NCBI GenBank assembly: GCA_046052145.1
Contig: JBJOMW010000007.1
Coordinates: forward strand, 62,001-126,000
Direction: 5' to 3'
Source: Falsiroseomonas sp046052145
GTDB lineage: Bacteria; Pseudomonadota; Alphaproteobacteria; Acetobacterales; Acetobacteraceae
DNA length: 64,000 bases
Shown here: in pieces, positions 16,799-24,297 of the stretch
How the letters are laid out: each line of letters begins with the position of its first letter
Numbering within the stretch: the stretch's first letter is position 1
Notes under the pieces: generated by a model
What the model was told of the DNA's origin: nothing
The model's database searches: none
What the model saw: the letters and a program-made list of their open reading frames with translations, nothing else
Program-made: the position numbers and the translations under genes

Positions 16799-18094
16799 TC
16801 ACCCGAGGCGCATCAGGCCCTGGCCGCCGAGCAGGCCCGACAAGCCGGGGCGCATGCCCATCGCCTGGCGGGCGAAGGCGGTCTTGAGCGCGGGAATGCG
16901 GTCCACTGCTGCGATGCCGATCCGCCGCGCCAGGCGCAGCGGGCCGAAATCATTGCCGAACAGCTTCTCCAGCACATGCGTGGCACCCAGCATCAGCATC
17001 GCATCCGGGCGCGCGCGCGCCTGGTAGCGCGCCAGAACCTCGGCACTGCCCGGATCCTCATTCGCAGCGACGGCGGCGATCAGCTCCTCGGCCAGCGCGG
17101 CGACATCGCGGAAGCCGAGGTTCAGCCCCTGCCCGGCGATCGGGTGGATGCCATGCGCGGCATCGCCCACCAGTGCGAGCCGCTCGGCCGTGAAACGCTC
17201 GGCCCAGAGTGCCGATAGCGGATAGGACCAGCGCCGCCCGATCGGGCGAATGGCGCCGAGATGATCGCCCATCCGGCGCCCGAGCTCACGCCCGAAGGCG
17301 GCATCGTCCATCGCCAGGAAGCGCCGCGCGAGCGCGGTCTTCTCCGACCAGACGTAAGCGCTCGCATGCGGCAGCCCGGCCGTGCCGAAGGCGCCGGGCC
17401 CGGCCAGCGGCAGCTGCGCGAAGGGGCCGTGGGGGAGAAACATCTCAAGCGCCGTGCCCTCATGCGGGTGCTCGTGCGCGAAGGCGCCGACCATGCCGAC
17501 CTGGCCGTAATCCCAGCGCGTCACGCCGATGCCGGCAGCGCGGCGGAGCGGGCTTTCGCGGCCCTCGGCGCCGATGACGAGCTGCGCGCGTATCAGGGTT
17601 TCGGCGCCACCCGCAGCGTCGGTGACACGGATCTCGGCATGGGTCGCGTGGCGCGTGACGGCGGCCTCGGCGGGGGCGAAGGCGTGCAGGTTGGGCAGGC
17701 CGGGCAGCGCGGCGTTCAGCGCGACGCGGAGCGCGCGCGCTTCGACCATCCAGCCGAAGGGGTCGCCATCGGCGATCTCGGCCGCATCGAAATCGAGCTT
17801 GAGCGAGGAGGGGCGCTGGCCGGGGCGGCCATCCCGCACGGCAATCCGCCGGATCGGCTGCGGCGGGGCGGGCAGGCGGTCCCAGATGCCGGCGGCGGCC
17901 AGCAGGCGCTGGCTGGTGAGCGCGATGGCATAGGCGCGGCCGTCGAACTCGGGCAGCTCCATCGGCGGCAGAGGGGCGCGGTCCACCACCGCCGTGGGCA
18001 GGCCGGCGGCGGCGAGCGTGGCGGCCAGCGTGGCGCCGACCGGGCCGGCGCCGATCACGCAGGCGGTGACTTCGAGCGTTGCAGCATGCGTCAT
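16799..18094 (-). CDS. UbiH/COQ6-family FAD-dependent hydroxylase
   Basis: A 431-residue flavoprotein monooxygenase probably acting in ubiquinone ring hydroxylation. Motifs are CVIGAGPVGATLA (dinucleotide-binding, near residue 15), VIGAEGRESPLRR (DG-type motif, near 165), and ALVGDAAHGIHPIAGQGLNLG near 305, which is the UbiH/UbiF/VisC signature. Alphaproteobacteria often use one broad-range hydroxylase of this kind, so the exact ring position is unclear. The ATG at 18094 is chosen; an upstream in-frame ATG at 18130 would add 12 unconserved residues and run into the GGCAA repeats. Divergent from glnK. Confidence 0.86.
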   Translation of the reverse strand: MTHAATLEVTACVIGAGPVGATLAATLAAAGLPTAVVDRAPLPPMELPEFDGRAYAIALTSQRLLAAAGIWDRLPAPPQPIRRIAVRDGRPGQRPSSLKLDFDAAEIADGDPFGWMVEARALRVALNAALPGLPNLHAFAPAEAAVTRHATHAEIRVTDAAGGAETLIRAQLVIGAEGRESPLRRAAGIGVTRWDYGQVGMVGAFAHEHPHEGTALEMFLPHGPFAQLPLAGPGAFGTAGLPHASAYVWSEKTALARRFLAMDDAAFGRELGRRMGDHLGAIRPIGRRWSYPLSALWAERFTAERLALVGDAAHGIHPIAGQGLNLGFRDVAALAEELIAAVAANEDPGSAEVLARYQARARPDAMLMLGATHVLEKLFGNDFGPLRLARRIGIAAVDRIPALKTAFARQAMGMRPGLSGLLGGQGLMRLG

Positions 18095-18125
18095 GAGCCG
18101 CAAGGTCGCGCCGGCGGCGGGTTTC

Positions 18126-18160
18126 GGCAAGGGTTAGGCAATTGCCTATGTTTTGGGCAA
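18126..18160. promoter_or_regulatory. Cluster of GGCAA/TTGCC half-sites, operator-like
   Basis: GGCAA at 18126-18130, 18137-18141 and 18156-18160, with TTGCC at 18142-18146. The middle pair makes a perfect 14-bp palindrome, TAGGCAATTGCCTA (18135-18148), in an otherwise GC-rich region. It lies 32-66 bp upstream of the UbiH-like start, where a promoter should be, and about 100 bp upstream of the glnK sigma-54-like promoter. The binding protein is unknown. Confidence 0.5.
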
Positions 18161-18256
18161 CAAGCTAACTGATACGCAACCTCACCAAATGGTCCCTGCG
18201 GCGGCCCGCCGTGCTGCGGCGCGGAAAACCGTCACCGGGCGGCCTCCCGCCAAGCG

Positions 18257-18272
18257 TGGCACGCGTCTTGGA
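18257..18272 (+). promoter_or_regulatory. Sigma-54 (RpoN)-type promoter for glnK-amtB
   Basis: TGGCACG (18257-18263), a 4-nt spacer, then TTGGA (18268-18272). This matches the -24/-12 consensus TGGCACG-N4-TTGCA except for the C of the -12 GC pair. It lies 44 bp before the glnK ATG. Sigma-54/NtrC control of glnK-amtB under nitrogen limitation is the classical arrangement. No convincing NtrC dyad was found nearby. Confidence 0.7.
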
Positions 18273-18315
18273 TTGTCCCCCCCATTCCGCCCGGGAAAAA
18301 GGGGATAGCGGCGCG

Positions 18316-18654
18316 ATGAAGCTCGTGATGGCGATCATCAAGCCCTTCAAGCTGGACGAGGTGCGCGATGCGCTCACCCCGCTCGGCGTGCAGGGCCTCA
18401 CGGTGACTGAGGTGAAGGGGTTCGGCCGGCAGAAGGGCCAGACCGAGATCTACCGCGGTGCCGAATACCATGTGTCTTTCCTGCCGAAGCTGAAGATCGA
18501 GGTCGCGGTGCCCGCCGAAATGGCGGACGCCGTGGTCGAGGCGATCGCGGGTGCTGCGCGCACCGGCAAGATCGGCGACGGGAAGATCTTCGTGGTGGAC
18601 CTGGAGCGCGCGCTCCGGATCCGCACCGGCGAGACCGACGGCTCGGCGCTGTGA
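18316..18654 (+). CDS. glnK: Nitrogen regulatory PII protein GlnK
   Basis: A 112-residue PII trimer subunit that senses 2-oxoglutarate and ATP/ADP and controls AmtB and nitrogen regulators. The N-terminus MKLVMAIIKPFKLDEV is canonical. The T-loop carries Tyr51, the uridylylation site, in YRGAEYHVSFLPK. The C-terminal signature is DGKIFVVDLERALRIRTGE. GlnK rather than GlnB is called because amtB follows 37 bp downstream and a sigma-54-like promoter precedes it. An open frame from 18211 adds unrelated residues across the promoter and is rejected. Confidence 0.96.
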   Translation: MKLVMAIIKPFKLDEVRDALTPLGVQGLTVTEVKGFGRQKGQTEIYRGAEYHVSFLPKLKIEVAVPAEMADAVVEAIAGAARTGKIGDGKIFVVDLERALRIRTGETDGSAL

Positions 18655-18691
18655 CGCGCGCGGCCTTCAACACGAACAAGGGATGACGGGA

Positions 18692-20044
18692 ATGAGGATG
18701 CTTGCGCGCGCCGCGCTGATGGCGCTGCCAGCGATGCTCGCGGCCGGAACCGCCTTCGCAGGCGATGAGCCGAAGATCGACACGGGCGACACCGCCTGGA
18801 TGCTGACCAGCGTGGTGCTGGTGCTGATGATGACCGTGCCGGGCGTGGCGCTGTTCTACGCCGGCATGGTGCGGAAGAAGTCGGTGCTCGCCACCATGGC
18901 GCAGTCCTTCGCGATCTGCGCCATCGTCTCCATCGTCTGGATGGTGGTCGGCTACTCGCTGGCCTTCGGCAATGGCGGCCTCTGGCTCGGTGACTTCTCC
19001 AAGGTGCTGCTGAACGGCATCGCCTGGGACAAGCCCTTCGTGCTGGGCGCGGGCCTGGGCGAAGAGAGCGAGGTCGCCTTCACCATCCCGGAGACGGTCT
19101 TCGTCGTCTTCCAGATGACCTTCGCGATCATCACCGCGGCGCTGATCACCGGCGCGGTGGCGGACCGCATGAAGTTCTCCGCGCTCTGCCTCTTCGTCGT
19201 GCTGTGGACGGTGCTGATCTACAGCCCGATCGCGCATTGGGTGTGGCACCCGGCCGGCATCATCTGGGCCTGGGGCGCGCTCGACTTCGCGGGCGGCACG
19301 GTGGTGCACATCAATGCGGGCGTCGCGGGCCTGGTTGCGGCCATCGTGCTCGGCAAGCGCGTCGGCTATGGCAGCGAGAACATGTCGCCGCATAACCTTG
19401 GCCTCGCGGTCATCGGCGCGGCGCTGCTGTGGGTGGGCTGGTTCGGCTTCAACGCGGGCTCGGCCGGTGGCGCGGGTGCGCGCGCGGGCATGGCGATGCT
19501 GGTGACGCAGATCGCCTGCGCGGCCGGCGCCATTGCCTGGATGCTCGCGGAGTGGATGACCAAGGGCAAGCCGAGCGTGCTCGGCCTGATCTCGGGCGCG
19601 GTGGCGGGCCTGGTTGCGATCACCCCGGCTTCGGGCTGGGTGTTCCCCGGCGCGGCGCTGGCGATCGGCCTGCTGGCTGGCGTGATCTGCTTCTGGGGCG
19701 CGACGGGCCTCAAGAAGATGCTCGGCATCGATGACAGCCTCGACGTGTTCTACGTGCACGGCCTGGGCGGCATCGTGGGCGCGATCCTCACCGGCGTCTT
19801 CGCCTACGGCATGCTCTACAAGACCGACGATGCGGAAGCGGCGATCGCCTATTCGGGCCTGCTCTACGGCAACCCGGGCATGATCTGGATCCAGGTGAAG
19901 TCGGTCCTGCTGACCATCGCCTACACGGGCATCGGCACCTGGGTGCTGCTGAAGATCGTGGACGTGATCGTCGGCCTGCGCGTCACCGAGGAAGAGGAGC
20001 GCGAGGGCCTCGACGTCGCCCAGCATGGCGAGCGCCTCGGCTAG
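18692..20044 (+). CDS. amtB: Ammonium transporter AmtB
   Basis: A channel protein for ammonium uptake, closed by GlnK when nitrogen is ample. About 450 residues: a cleaved signal peptide (MRMLARAALMALPAMLAAGTAFA), then 11 predicted membrane helices. Conserved segments include ALFYAGMVRKKSVL, SPIAHWVWHP, DFAGGTVVHINAG and YVHGLGGIVGAILTG; the last two carry the pore histidines. The ATG at 18692 has AAGGG 9 nt upstream; the ATGs at 18683 and 18698 are spaced less well. The cytoplasmic tail ends EEEEREGLDVAQHGERLG. A strong terminator follows. Confidence 0.96.
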   Translation: MRMLARAALMALPAMLAAGTAFAGDEPKIDTGDTAWMLTSVVLVLMMTVPGVALFYAGMVRKKSVLATMAQSFAICAIVSIVWMVVGYSLAFGNGGLWLGDFSKVLLNGIAWDKPFVLGAGLGEESEVAFTIPETVFVVFQMTFAIITAALITGAVADRMKFSALCLFVVLWTVLIYSPIAHWVWHPAGIIWAWGALDFAGGTVVHINAGVAGLVAAIVLGKRVGYGSENMSPHNLGLAVIGAALLWVGWFGFNAGSAGGAGARAGMAMLVTQIACAAGAIAWMLAEWMTKGKPSVLGLISGAVAGLVAITPASGWVFPGAALAIGLLAGVICFWGATGLKKMLGIDDSLDVFYVHGLGGIVGAILTGVFAYGMLYKTDDAEAAIAYSGLLYGNPGMIWIQVKSVLLTIAYTGIGTWVLLKIVDVIVGLRVTEEEEREGLDVAQHGERLG

Positions 20045-20058
20045 CGTTTGACCACTGT

Positions 20059-20074
20059 CGGGCGGCAACGCCCG
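20059..20074 (+). other. Small perfect hairpin with GCAA loop after amtB
   Basis: CGGGCG (20059-20064), loop GCAA, CGCCCG (20069-20074), 15 nt after the amtB stop. It is followed 12 nt later by a second GCAA-loop hairpin that is the terminator. It may be a stabilising mRNA-end element. Confidence 0.6.
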
Positions 20075-20086
20075 GCGGCGAAGGAC

Positions 20087-20117
20087 GGGCGTCGGGGGCA
20101 ACCCCGGCGCCCTTTTT
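20087..20117 (+). terminator. Intrinsic terminator of glnK-amtB
   Basis: GGGCGTCGGGG (20087-20097) pairs with CCCCGGCGCCC (20102-20112), 11 pairs including one G-U, closed by a GCAA tetraloop and followed by TTTTT (20113-20117). A textbook Rho-independent terminator. Confidence 0.88.
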
Positions 20118-20184
20118 CGTTTCAGGCTGGCCGGAACGGCGCGGGCGCTGGACCCGGCACGGGCCTGGCGCGTAAGCCAGCGCC

Positions 20185-20598
20185 ATGGCGACCCTTCCCC
20201 CCATCATCGAGGCGGCGATCACGGAGCAGTTCCTGCGCGCCTCCGGGCCCGGCGGGCAGAACGTCAACAAGGTCGAGACGGCGGTGCAACTGCGCCTGGA
20301 CCTCAGCCTCGCGGGGCTGCCCGAGGCGATCCTGCAGCGCCTGCGAAAACTTGCCGGGCGCAAGGTGACCGCGGAGGGCGTGCTGGTGATCGAGGCCAGC
20401 CGCCACCGCAGCCAGGACCGCAACCGCACCGAGGCGCGCGAACGCCTCGCCGAGCTGCTCGCCCGCGCCGCCGCCCCCCCGCCCCCGCCGCGCCGGCCCA
20501 CGAAGCCGACGCGGGGCTCGCAGCAGCGCCGGCTGGAGGGCAAGGCGCGCCGCAGCGGGGTGAAGCGGCTCCGGGGCGAGAAACCGCGAGCGGACTAG
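20185..20598 (+). CDS. arfB: Ribosome rescue peptidyl-tRNA hydrolase ArfB
   Basis: Releases ribosomes stalled on mRNAs without a stop codon, as a backup to tmRNA. A 137-residue protein, the usual size. The catalytic GGQ is in SGPGGQNVNKVETAVQLR near residues 21-26, and the basic C-terminal tail (about residue 100 onward, rich in Arg, Lys, Pro, ending KRLRGEKPRAD) is the part that enters the empty mRNA channel. No codon-recognition domains of RF1/RF2 are present, which separates it from release factors. It stands alone after the amtB terminator and is convergent with the next gene. Confidence 0.93.
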   Translation: MATLPPIIEAAITEQFLRASGPGGQNVNKVETAVQLRLDLSLAGLPEAILQRLRKLAGRKVTAEGVLVIEASRHRSQDRNRTEARERLAELLARAAAPPPPPRRPTKPTRGSQQRRLEGKARRSGVKRLRGEKPRAD

Positions 20599-20625
20599 GA
20601 CCCTGCAGATAAGTCGGCTTGGACC

Positions 20626-20844
20626 TTAGCCCGGCTGCGGCGCGTCGAACTCGCCGGCGAGTTCCGCGGTGCTGAGCAGCAGCACCTTGCGCGCATCGAG
20701 GATGGCGGGCGCCTGGGCGCGCAGCGTCGGCCAGCGAGCCTCCACCGCATCCAGCGCGGCATCGAGGTCGTCGAAGCGCTCGACCTCGGGGGCCGGCGTG
20801 CCCTCCGGCCGCCAGCGCAGATAGACGTGGCCCGTCTGGCTCAT
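20626..20844 (-). CDS. Hypothetical protein, 72 residues
   Basis: Not recognised. A short acidic protein (VYLRWRPEGTPAPEVERFDDLDAAL, then VEARWPTLRAQAPAILDARKVLLLS), with a mixed strand-helix look. It has no signal, cysteine or membrane segment. It is convergent with arfB (27-bp gap) and divergent from the SDR gene. The DNA shows normal high-GC third positions in this frame, so it is probably real. Confidence 0.55.
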   Translation of the reverse strand: MSQTGHVYLRWRPEGTPAPEVERFDDLDAALDAVEARWPTLRAQAPAILDARKVLLLSTAELAGEFDAPQPG

Positions 20845-21007
20845 CCTGGTGCGTGTCCCTTGTTGCGATCCGCGGCGCAGCTATCGGCAAGGGCGGGCGC
20901 GGGATCAAGGGGGGCCGCCGAGCGCCAGCCGCACAACGGCATGGCCGGCCGTCTTGCGGCGCGCGGCGCGGGGGTGGATCGTGCCGCCGATCAAGGGAAT
21001 GAACGGC

Positions 21008-21781
21008 ATGGATCTGCGCATCAGGGACGATCTCGCGCTGGTTGTGGGCGCGAGCGACGGCATCGGGCTGGCCACGGCGGCCGCGCTTGCCGGAGAGGGC
21101 GCGCGGGTCACGATCGTCTCACGCGATGCGGCGGCACTCGCCACGGCGGCGTCGGGGATCGGTGTCGCGCATATGGCGGCAGATGCGACCGATGCAGCGT
21201 CGGTCGAGGCGCTGACGCGCGGCTGGGACGCGCAGCACGAACGGCTCGACATCCTGGTCGTCGCCGTCGGCGGCAGCCACCGCTCGCCCTTCGAGAAGCT
21301 GACGGACGAAGACTGGCAGCGGAACTGGGAGTTCAACATCCTGGCCACCGTGCGCGTGGTGCGGGGCTTCCTGCCGGCGCTGCGGCGCGGGCGCGATGCG
21401 CGCGTGGTGCTGTTCGGCGCGGCGTCCTCGCGCATGCCCTATCCGGAACAGATCGTCTCCAATGTCCACAAGGCCGGCCATCTGGCGCTGGTGAAGACGC
21501 TGGCGGCGGAGCTGATCGCCGAAGGCATCCGCGTCAACGCCGTGCTGCCGGGACGGACCGTCACGCGGCTCTGGCGTCGCCGCGCGGCGGAGATCGCGGA
21601 GCGCGAGGGCACGACGCCGGACGCCGTGCTGGCGCGCTTCGCTGAGGACATCCCGCTCGGCCGCTTCGGCAGCGCGGAGGAGGTCGCCGATGTCGCGGCC
21701 TTCCTGGCCTCGCCGCGCAGCGCCTATGTCGTCGGCCAGTCGGTGGCCGCGGATGGCGGGATCGCGCGCGGCCTGCTCTGA
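21008..21781 (+). CDS. SDR-family oxidoreductase lacking the catalytic tyrosine
   Basis: A 257-residue short-chain dehydrogenase/reductase. The Rossmann motif VVGASDGIGLATA is near residues 11-23, followed by VAVGGSH in place of NNAG, and a C-terminal PLGRFGSAEEVADVAAFLASP with GQSVAADGGI. The usual YxxxK motif reads SNVHK: the Tyr position is Ser while the Lys remains. A known SDR subgroup has this pattern; its chemistry is less clear. The ATG at 21008 (MDLRIRDD) is chosen because AAGGG lies 10 nt upstream; the ATG at 20999 is too close to that site. Confidence 0.85.
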   Translation: MDLRIRDDLALVVGASDGIGLATAAALAGEGARVTIVSRDAAALATAASGIGVAHMAADATDAASVEALTRGWDAQHERLDILVVAVGGSHRSPFEKLTDEDWQRNWEFNILATVRVVRGFLPALRRGRDARVVLFGAASSRMPYPEQIVSNVHKAGHLALVKTLAAELIAEGIRVNAVLPGRTVTRLWRRRAAEIAEREGTTPDAVLARFAEDIPLGRFGSAEEVADVAAFLASPRSAYVVGQSVAADGGIARGLL

Positions 21782-21840
21782 CGCCGGCACGCCACCGATA
21801 CAAGTTGGGCGCGACGGCGGCGGCCAGCCGCGCGACCTCC

Positions 21841-21866
21841 GCAGTGCCGGCCTAGGCTGGCACTGC
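21841..21866. other. 26-bp near-perfect palindrome
   Basis: GCAGTGCCGGCC-TA-GGCTGGCACTGC: 12-bp arms with one G-T pair, centred on CCTAGG. It lies 60 bp after the SDR stop and 75 bp before the YidB-like start. No T-run follows. It could be an mRNA 3-prime hairpin or an operator for the downstream gene. Confidence 0.55.
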
Positions 21867-21941
21867 CCTCCCCTGACGGTGCGGCGGAACCCGTTGCCCC
21901 GGGCGCGGTTGGAGCCCTGCCAGGCATCCGGGAGGACAATG

Positions 21942-22391
21942 ATGCGGCCATCCATGACAGCGCTACTGACCGTGCTCGCGGTGGCGGGCTACCAGAACCG
22001 GGACAGGCTGGGGCAACTCCTGGGCGCTCCGGCGCAAGGCGACAGCGCGCCCCGCGGTCTGGGCGATGAAGCCGGACGGCAGGGTGGCGAGGCCCTGGGT
22101 GGGGCCATGGCGGGTGCCGGGCTCGGCGGCGTGCTGGCCCAGGGGCTGCGCGATGTCGTCGAGAGCTTCCGCAGCGCCGGCCAGGGCGAGATCGCGGAGT
22201 CCTGGGTCGGCCACGGGCCGAACAAGCCGGTCGCGCCGGCGACGCTGGCAGGTGCGATCGGGGCGGACACGCTCGACGCGCTCACCCGCCAGACCGGCCT
22301 GTCGCGCCAGGAGATCCTGGCCCGGCTGAGCCGCGACCTGCCCCGGACCGTGGACAGCGCGACGCCAGAAGGCCGCCTGCCCCAGGCCTAA
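21942..22391 (+). CDS. YidB-like (DUF937) family protein
   Basis: A 149-residue protein. The C-terminal 60 residues carry the YidB-type signature: SWVGHGPNKPVAPATLAGAIG, then LSRQEILARLSRDLPRTVD and TPEGRLP. The N-terminal part has a short hydrophobic start and a Gly-rich segment (GGEALGGAMAGAGLGGVL). Function in the family is not established. GGAGG at 21931-21935 lies 6 nt before the ATG at 21942 and only 3 nt before the adjacent ATG at 21939, so 21942 is preferred. Confidence 0.82.
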   Translation: MRPSMTALLTVLAVAGYQNRDRLGQLLGAPAQGDSAPRGLGDEAGRQGGEALGGAMAGAGLGGVLAQGLRDVVESFRSAGQGEIAESWVGHGPNKPVAPATLAGAIGADTLDALTRQTGLSRQEILARLSRDLPRTVDSATPEGRLPQA

Positions 22392-22879
22392 GAAACCGCT
22401 TGCGACCACCGGGGCGTGTCGGCTCTGCGGGTCTCAACCGCCAGCAGTCCAGAACGCTCTCTGAGCGTGGTTGGCACCGGTTCGTTGCGGCCGCTTCATT
22501 TCCCTGTGACCGCGCCCCCTGTGTGGCGCCCCGCTAGGCGCGGGCAGGCGCGGCCTGAAACAGAACACATAAAGAACATTAGCGATTGGCTGACTGCAAT
22601 TCCAATTACTTCGCCCCATTCGGCCGGCAGCGCTGTTAACCGCATGATCCTTGCGCTTTTTTTCGGCAGACACGGGAGCAATTCGCCCGAAATCAGCTTG
22701 TGACACCAGAAATGCCCGTGCTATCCCGTTTCATCCCGTGAGGATGCCTTGCTCGGGGGGGCATTTGGGCATCGGCAGGGGATGGTCGGGCGAGCCGGTG
22801 GGGTCGGGGGGCCCCGCCGGCCGCTGAGCGAGCGGGGGACGGCGGCCAAGCTGCTGTCGTGGGGGCGACAACAAACGCG
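22392..22879 (+). promoter_or_regulatory. 488-bp non-coding region upstream of the dcw cluster
   Basis: No gene is supported here. The left part (22560-22720) is clearly more AT-rich than the genome. A sigma-70-like pair TTGTGA (22698-22703) and TATCCC (22722-22727), 18-bp spacer, is a weak promoter candidate. It overlaps three CCCGT repeats of exact 10-bp period (separate entry). Further right, 22766-22803 has GGG triplets about every 10-12 bp on the plus strand, another possible MraZ-binding stretch. Confidence 0.55.
22715..22739 (-). promoter_or_regulatory. Three 10-bp-spaced ACGGG repeats (MraZ-box-like)
   Basis: CCCGT at 22715-22719, 22725-22729 and 22735-22739, so ACGGG-N5-ACGGG-N5-ACGGG on the minus strand. 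MraZ represses its own operon by binding three TGGGN repeats with 5-nt spacers. The spacing matches exactly; the sequence and orientation differ somewhat from the E. coli box. It lies about 140 bp before mraZ and overlaps the weak promoter candidate. Confidence 0.5.
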
Positions 22880-23350
22880 ATGACCACCTTCGTGGGCACG
22901 CATTTCGGAAAGCTGGACCGCAAGGGCCGCATCTCCGTGCCCGCGCCTTTCCGCGCGGAGCTCGAGGCGGCCGGCGTCACCCAGATCGCGTTCCGCATCT
23001 CGCACCAGCTGCCCTGCATCGAGGCACGCTCCCGCGCCGAGTTCGAGCGCATCGTGGACAGCATCCGCCGCCTCGACAGCTACTCCGAGGAACGCGAAGC
23101 CTGGGAAGCCGGCTTCATCTCCGTCACCGAAATGCTCCGCTTCGACAGCGAAGGCCGCCTTGTCCTGCCCGAAGCGATGATCACCACGGCCGCGCTGCCG
23201 GAAGCCATCGCCTTTCTCGGCAAGAGCGACCGTTTCGAGATCTGGGAGGCCGAGGCCGGCAAGGCGCATGTCGCCGAAGCGCTGGCCCAGGTGCGCGAGA
23301 AGCGCCTGCGTCTTCCCGCCCTGCCCCTGCCCCCACGCGGTACGCCATGA
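22880..23350 (+). CDS. mraZ: Transcriptional regulator MraZ
   Basis: First gene of the dcw cluster and a repressor of it. A 156-residue protein with two SpoVT-AbrB-like half domains: GKLDRKGRISVPAPFR near residues 8-23, and FDSEGRLVLPEAM near 88-100. MraZ forms multimeric rings that bind tandem repeats upstream of its own gene. The ATG at 22880 gives the conserved MTTFVGTHFGKLD start; a GTG at 22859 is in frame but not conserved. Overlaps rsmH by 4 nt (ATGA). Confidence 0.95.
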   Translation: MTTFVGTHFGKLDRKGRISVPAPFRAELEAAGVTQIAFRISHQLPCIEARSRAEFERIVDSIRRLDSYSEEREAWEAGFISVTEMLRFDSEGRLVLPEAMITTAALPEAIAFLGKSDRFEIWEAEAGKAHVAEALAQVREKRLRLPALPLPPRGTP

Positions 23351-24297
23351 GCGGCCACGTCCCCGTCATGCTGGATGAGGTGCTGGCGACGCTGCGGCCG
23401 CGCGCCGGCGGCACCTATCTCGACGCCACCTTCGGCGGCGGCGGCTATGCCGCGGCGATCCTTGCGGCCGCGGACTGCACGCTATGGGCGATCGACCGCG
23501 ACCCCGACGCGATCACCCGCGGGGCTGAGCTTGCCGCCCGCCATGCGGGCCGGCTGCAGCTGGTGCATGCGCGCTTCGGCGACATGCTGGAAAGCCTGGC
23601 GGCGCGCGGCGTCACGCAGCTCGACGGCGTGGTGATGGACCTCGGCGTGTCCTCCTTCCAGCTCGACGAGGCCGAGCGCGGCTTCTCCTTCCGCGCCGAG
23701 GGGCCGCTCGACATGCGGATGGGGCGCGATGGGCCGACTGCGGCGGATCTCGTGAACACCCTCCCCGTCGAGGAGCTGGCCCGCATCATCTCGGAGTTCG
23801 GCGAGGAGCGGCATGCCAAGCGCGTCGCGCGCGCCATCCTGCGCACCCGCGCCGAGGCGCCGATCGAGACGACCGGGCGGCTGGCCGAGATCGTCCGCCG
23901 CGCCGTGCCCCGCGATCCCTCCGGCATCGACGGCGCCACCCGCTCCTTCCAGGCGCTGCGCATCGCGGTGAACGACGAGCTCGGCGAGGTGGAGCGCGGC
24001 CTCAAGGCGGCGATGGATTTGCTGGCCCCCGGCGGCCGGCTGGTGGTCGTGGCCTTCCACTCGCTTGAGGACCGCATCGTGAAGCGGGCCATGGCGGAAG
24101 CGGCCGGCCGGCAGGGCGGCGCCTCGCGCCACGACCCGGCCGCGCTGCTCCAGCGCGTGAGCCCCGATTTCGCCCTTCTCACCCCCCGCGCGCTTCGCCC
24201 CGGCGAGGCCGAGACGGCGACGAACCCCAGGGCGCGCTCCGCGCGGCTGCGGGGGATCGAGCGTCTCGTTGGCGCAGCGCAGCAGGCCGCCGCATGA
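23347..24297 (+). CDS. rsmH: 16S rRNA C1402 N4-methyltransferase RsmH
   Basis: Methylates N4 of cytidine 1402 in the ribosomal P site. A 316-residue protein. It has the AdoMet-binding start (HVPVMLDEVL, LDATFGGGGYAAAIL), the family block DLGVSSFQLDEAERGFSF and the PLDMRM motif, and the C-terminal VVAFHSLEDRIVK near residues 235-247. It is translated with mraZ (4-nt overlap) and ftsL (4-nt overlap), the standard second position of the dcw cluster. Confidence 0.96.
   Translation: MSGHVPVMLDEVLATLRPRAGGTYLDATFGGGGYAAAILAAADCTLWAIDRDPDAITRGAELAARHAGRLQLVHARFGDMLESLAARGVTQLDGVVMDLGVSSFQLDEAERGFSFRAEGPLDMRMGRDGPTAADLVNTLPVEELARIISEFGEERHAKRVARAILRTRAEAPIETTGRLAEIVRRAVPRDPSGIDGATRSFQALRIAVNDELGEVERGLKAAMDLLAPGGRLVVVAFHSLEDRIVKRAMAEAAGRQGGASRHDPAALLQRVSPDFALLTPRALRPGEAETATNPRARSARLRGIERLVGAAQQAAA

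Noticed and set aside
18181..18195. ACCA/TGGT dyad as an NtrC site upstream of glnK
   Set aside because: The spacing and outer bases do not match the NtrC consensus.
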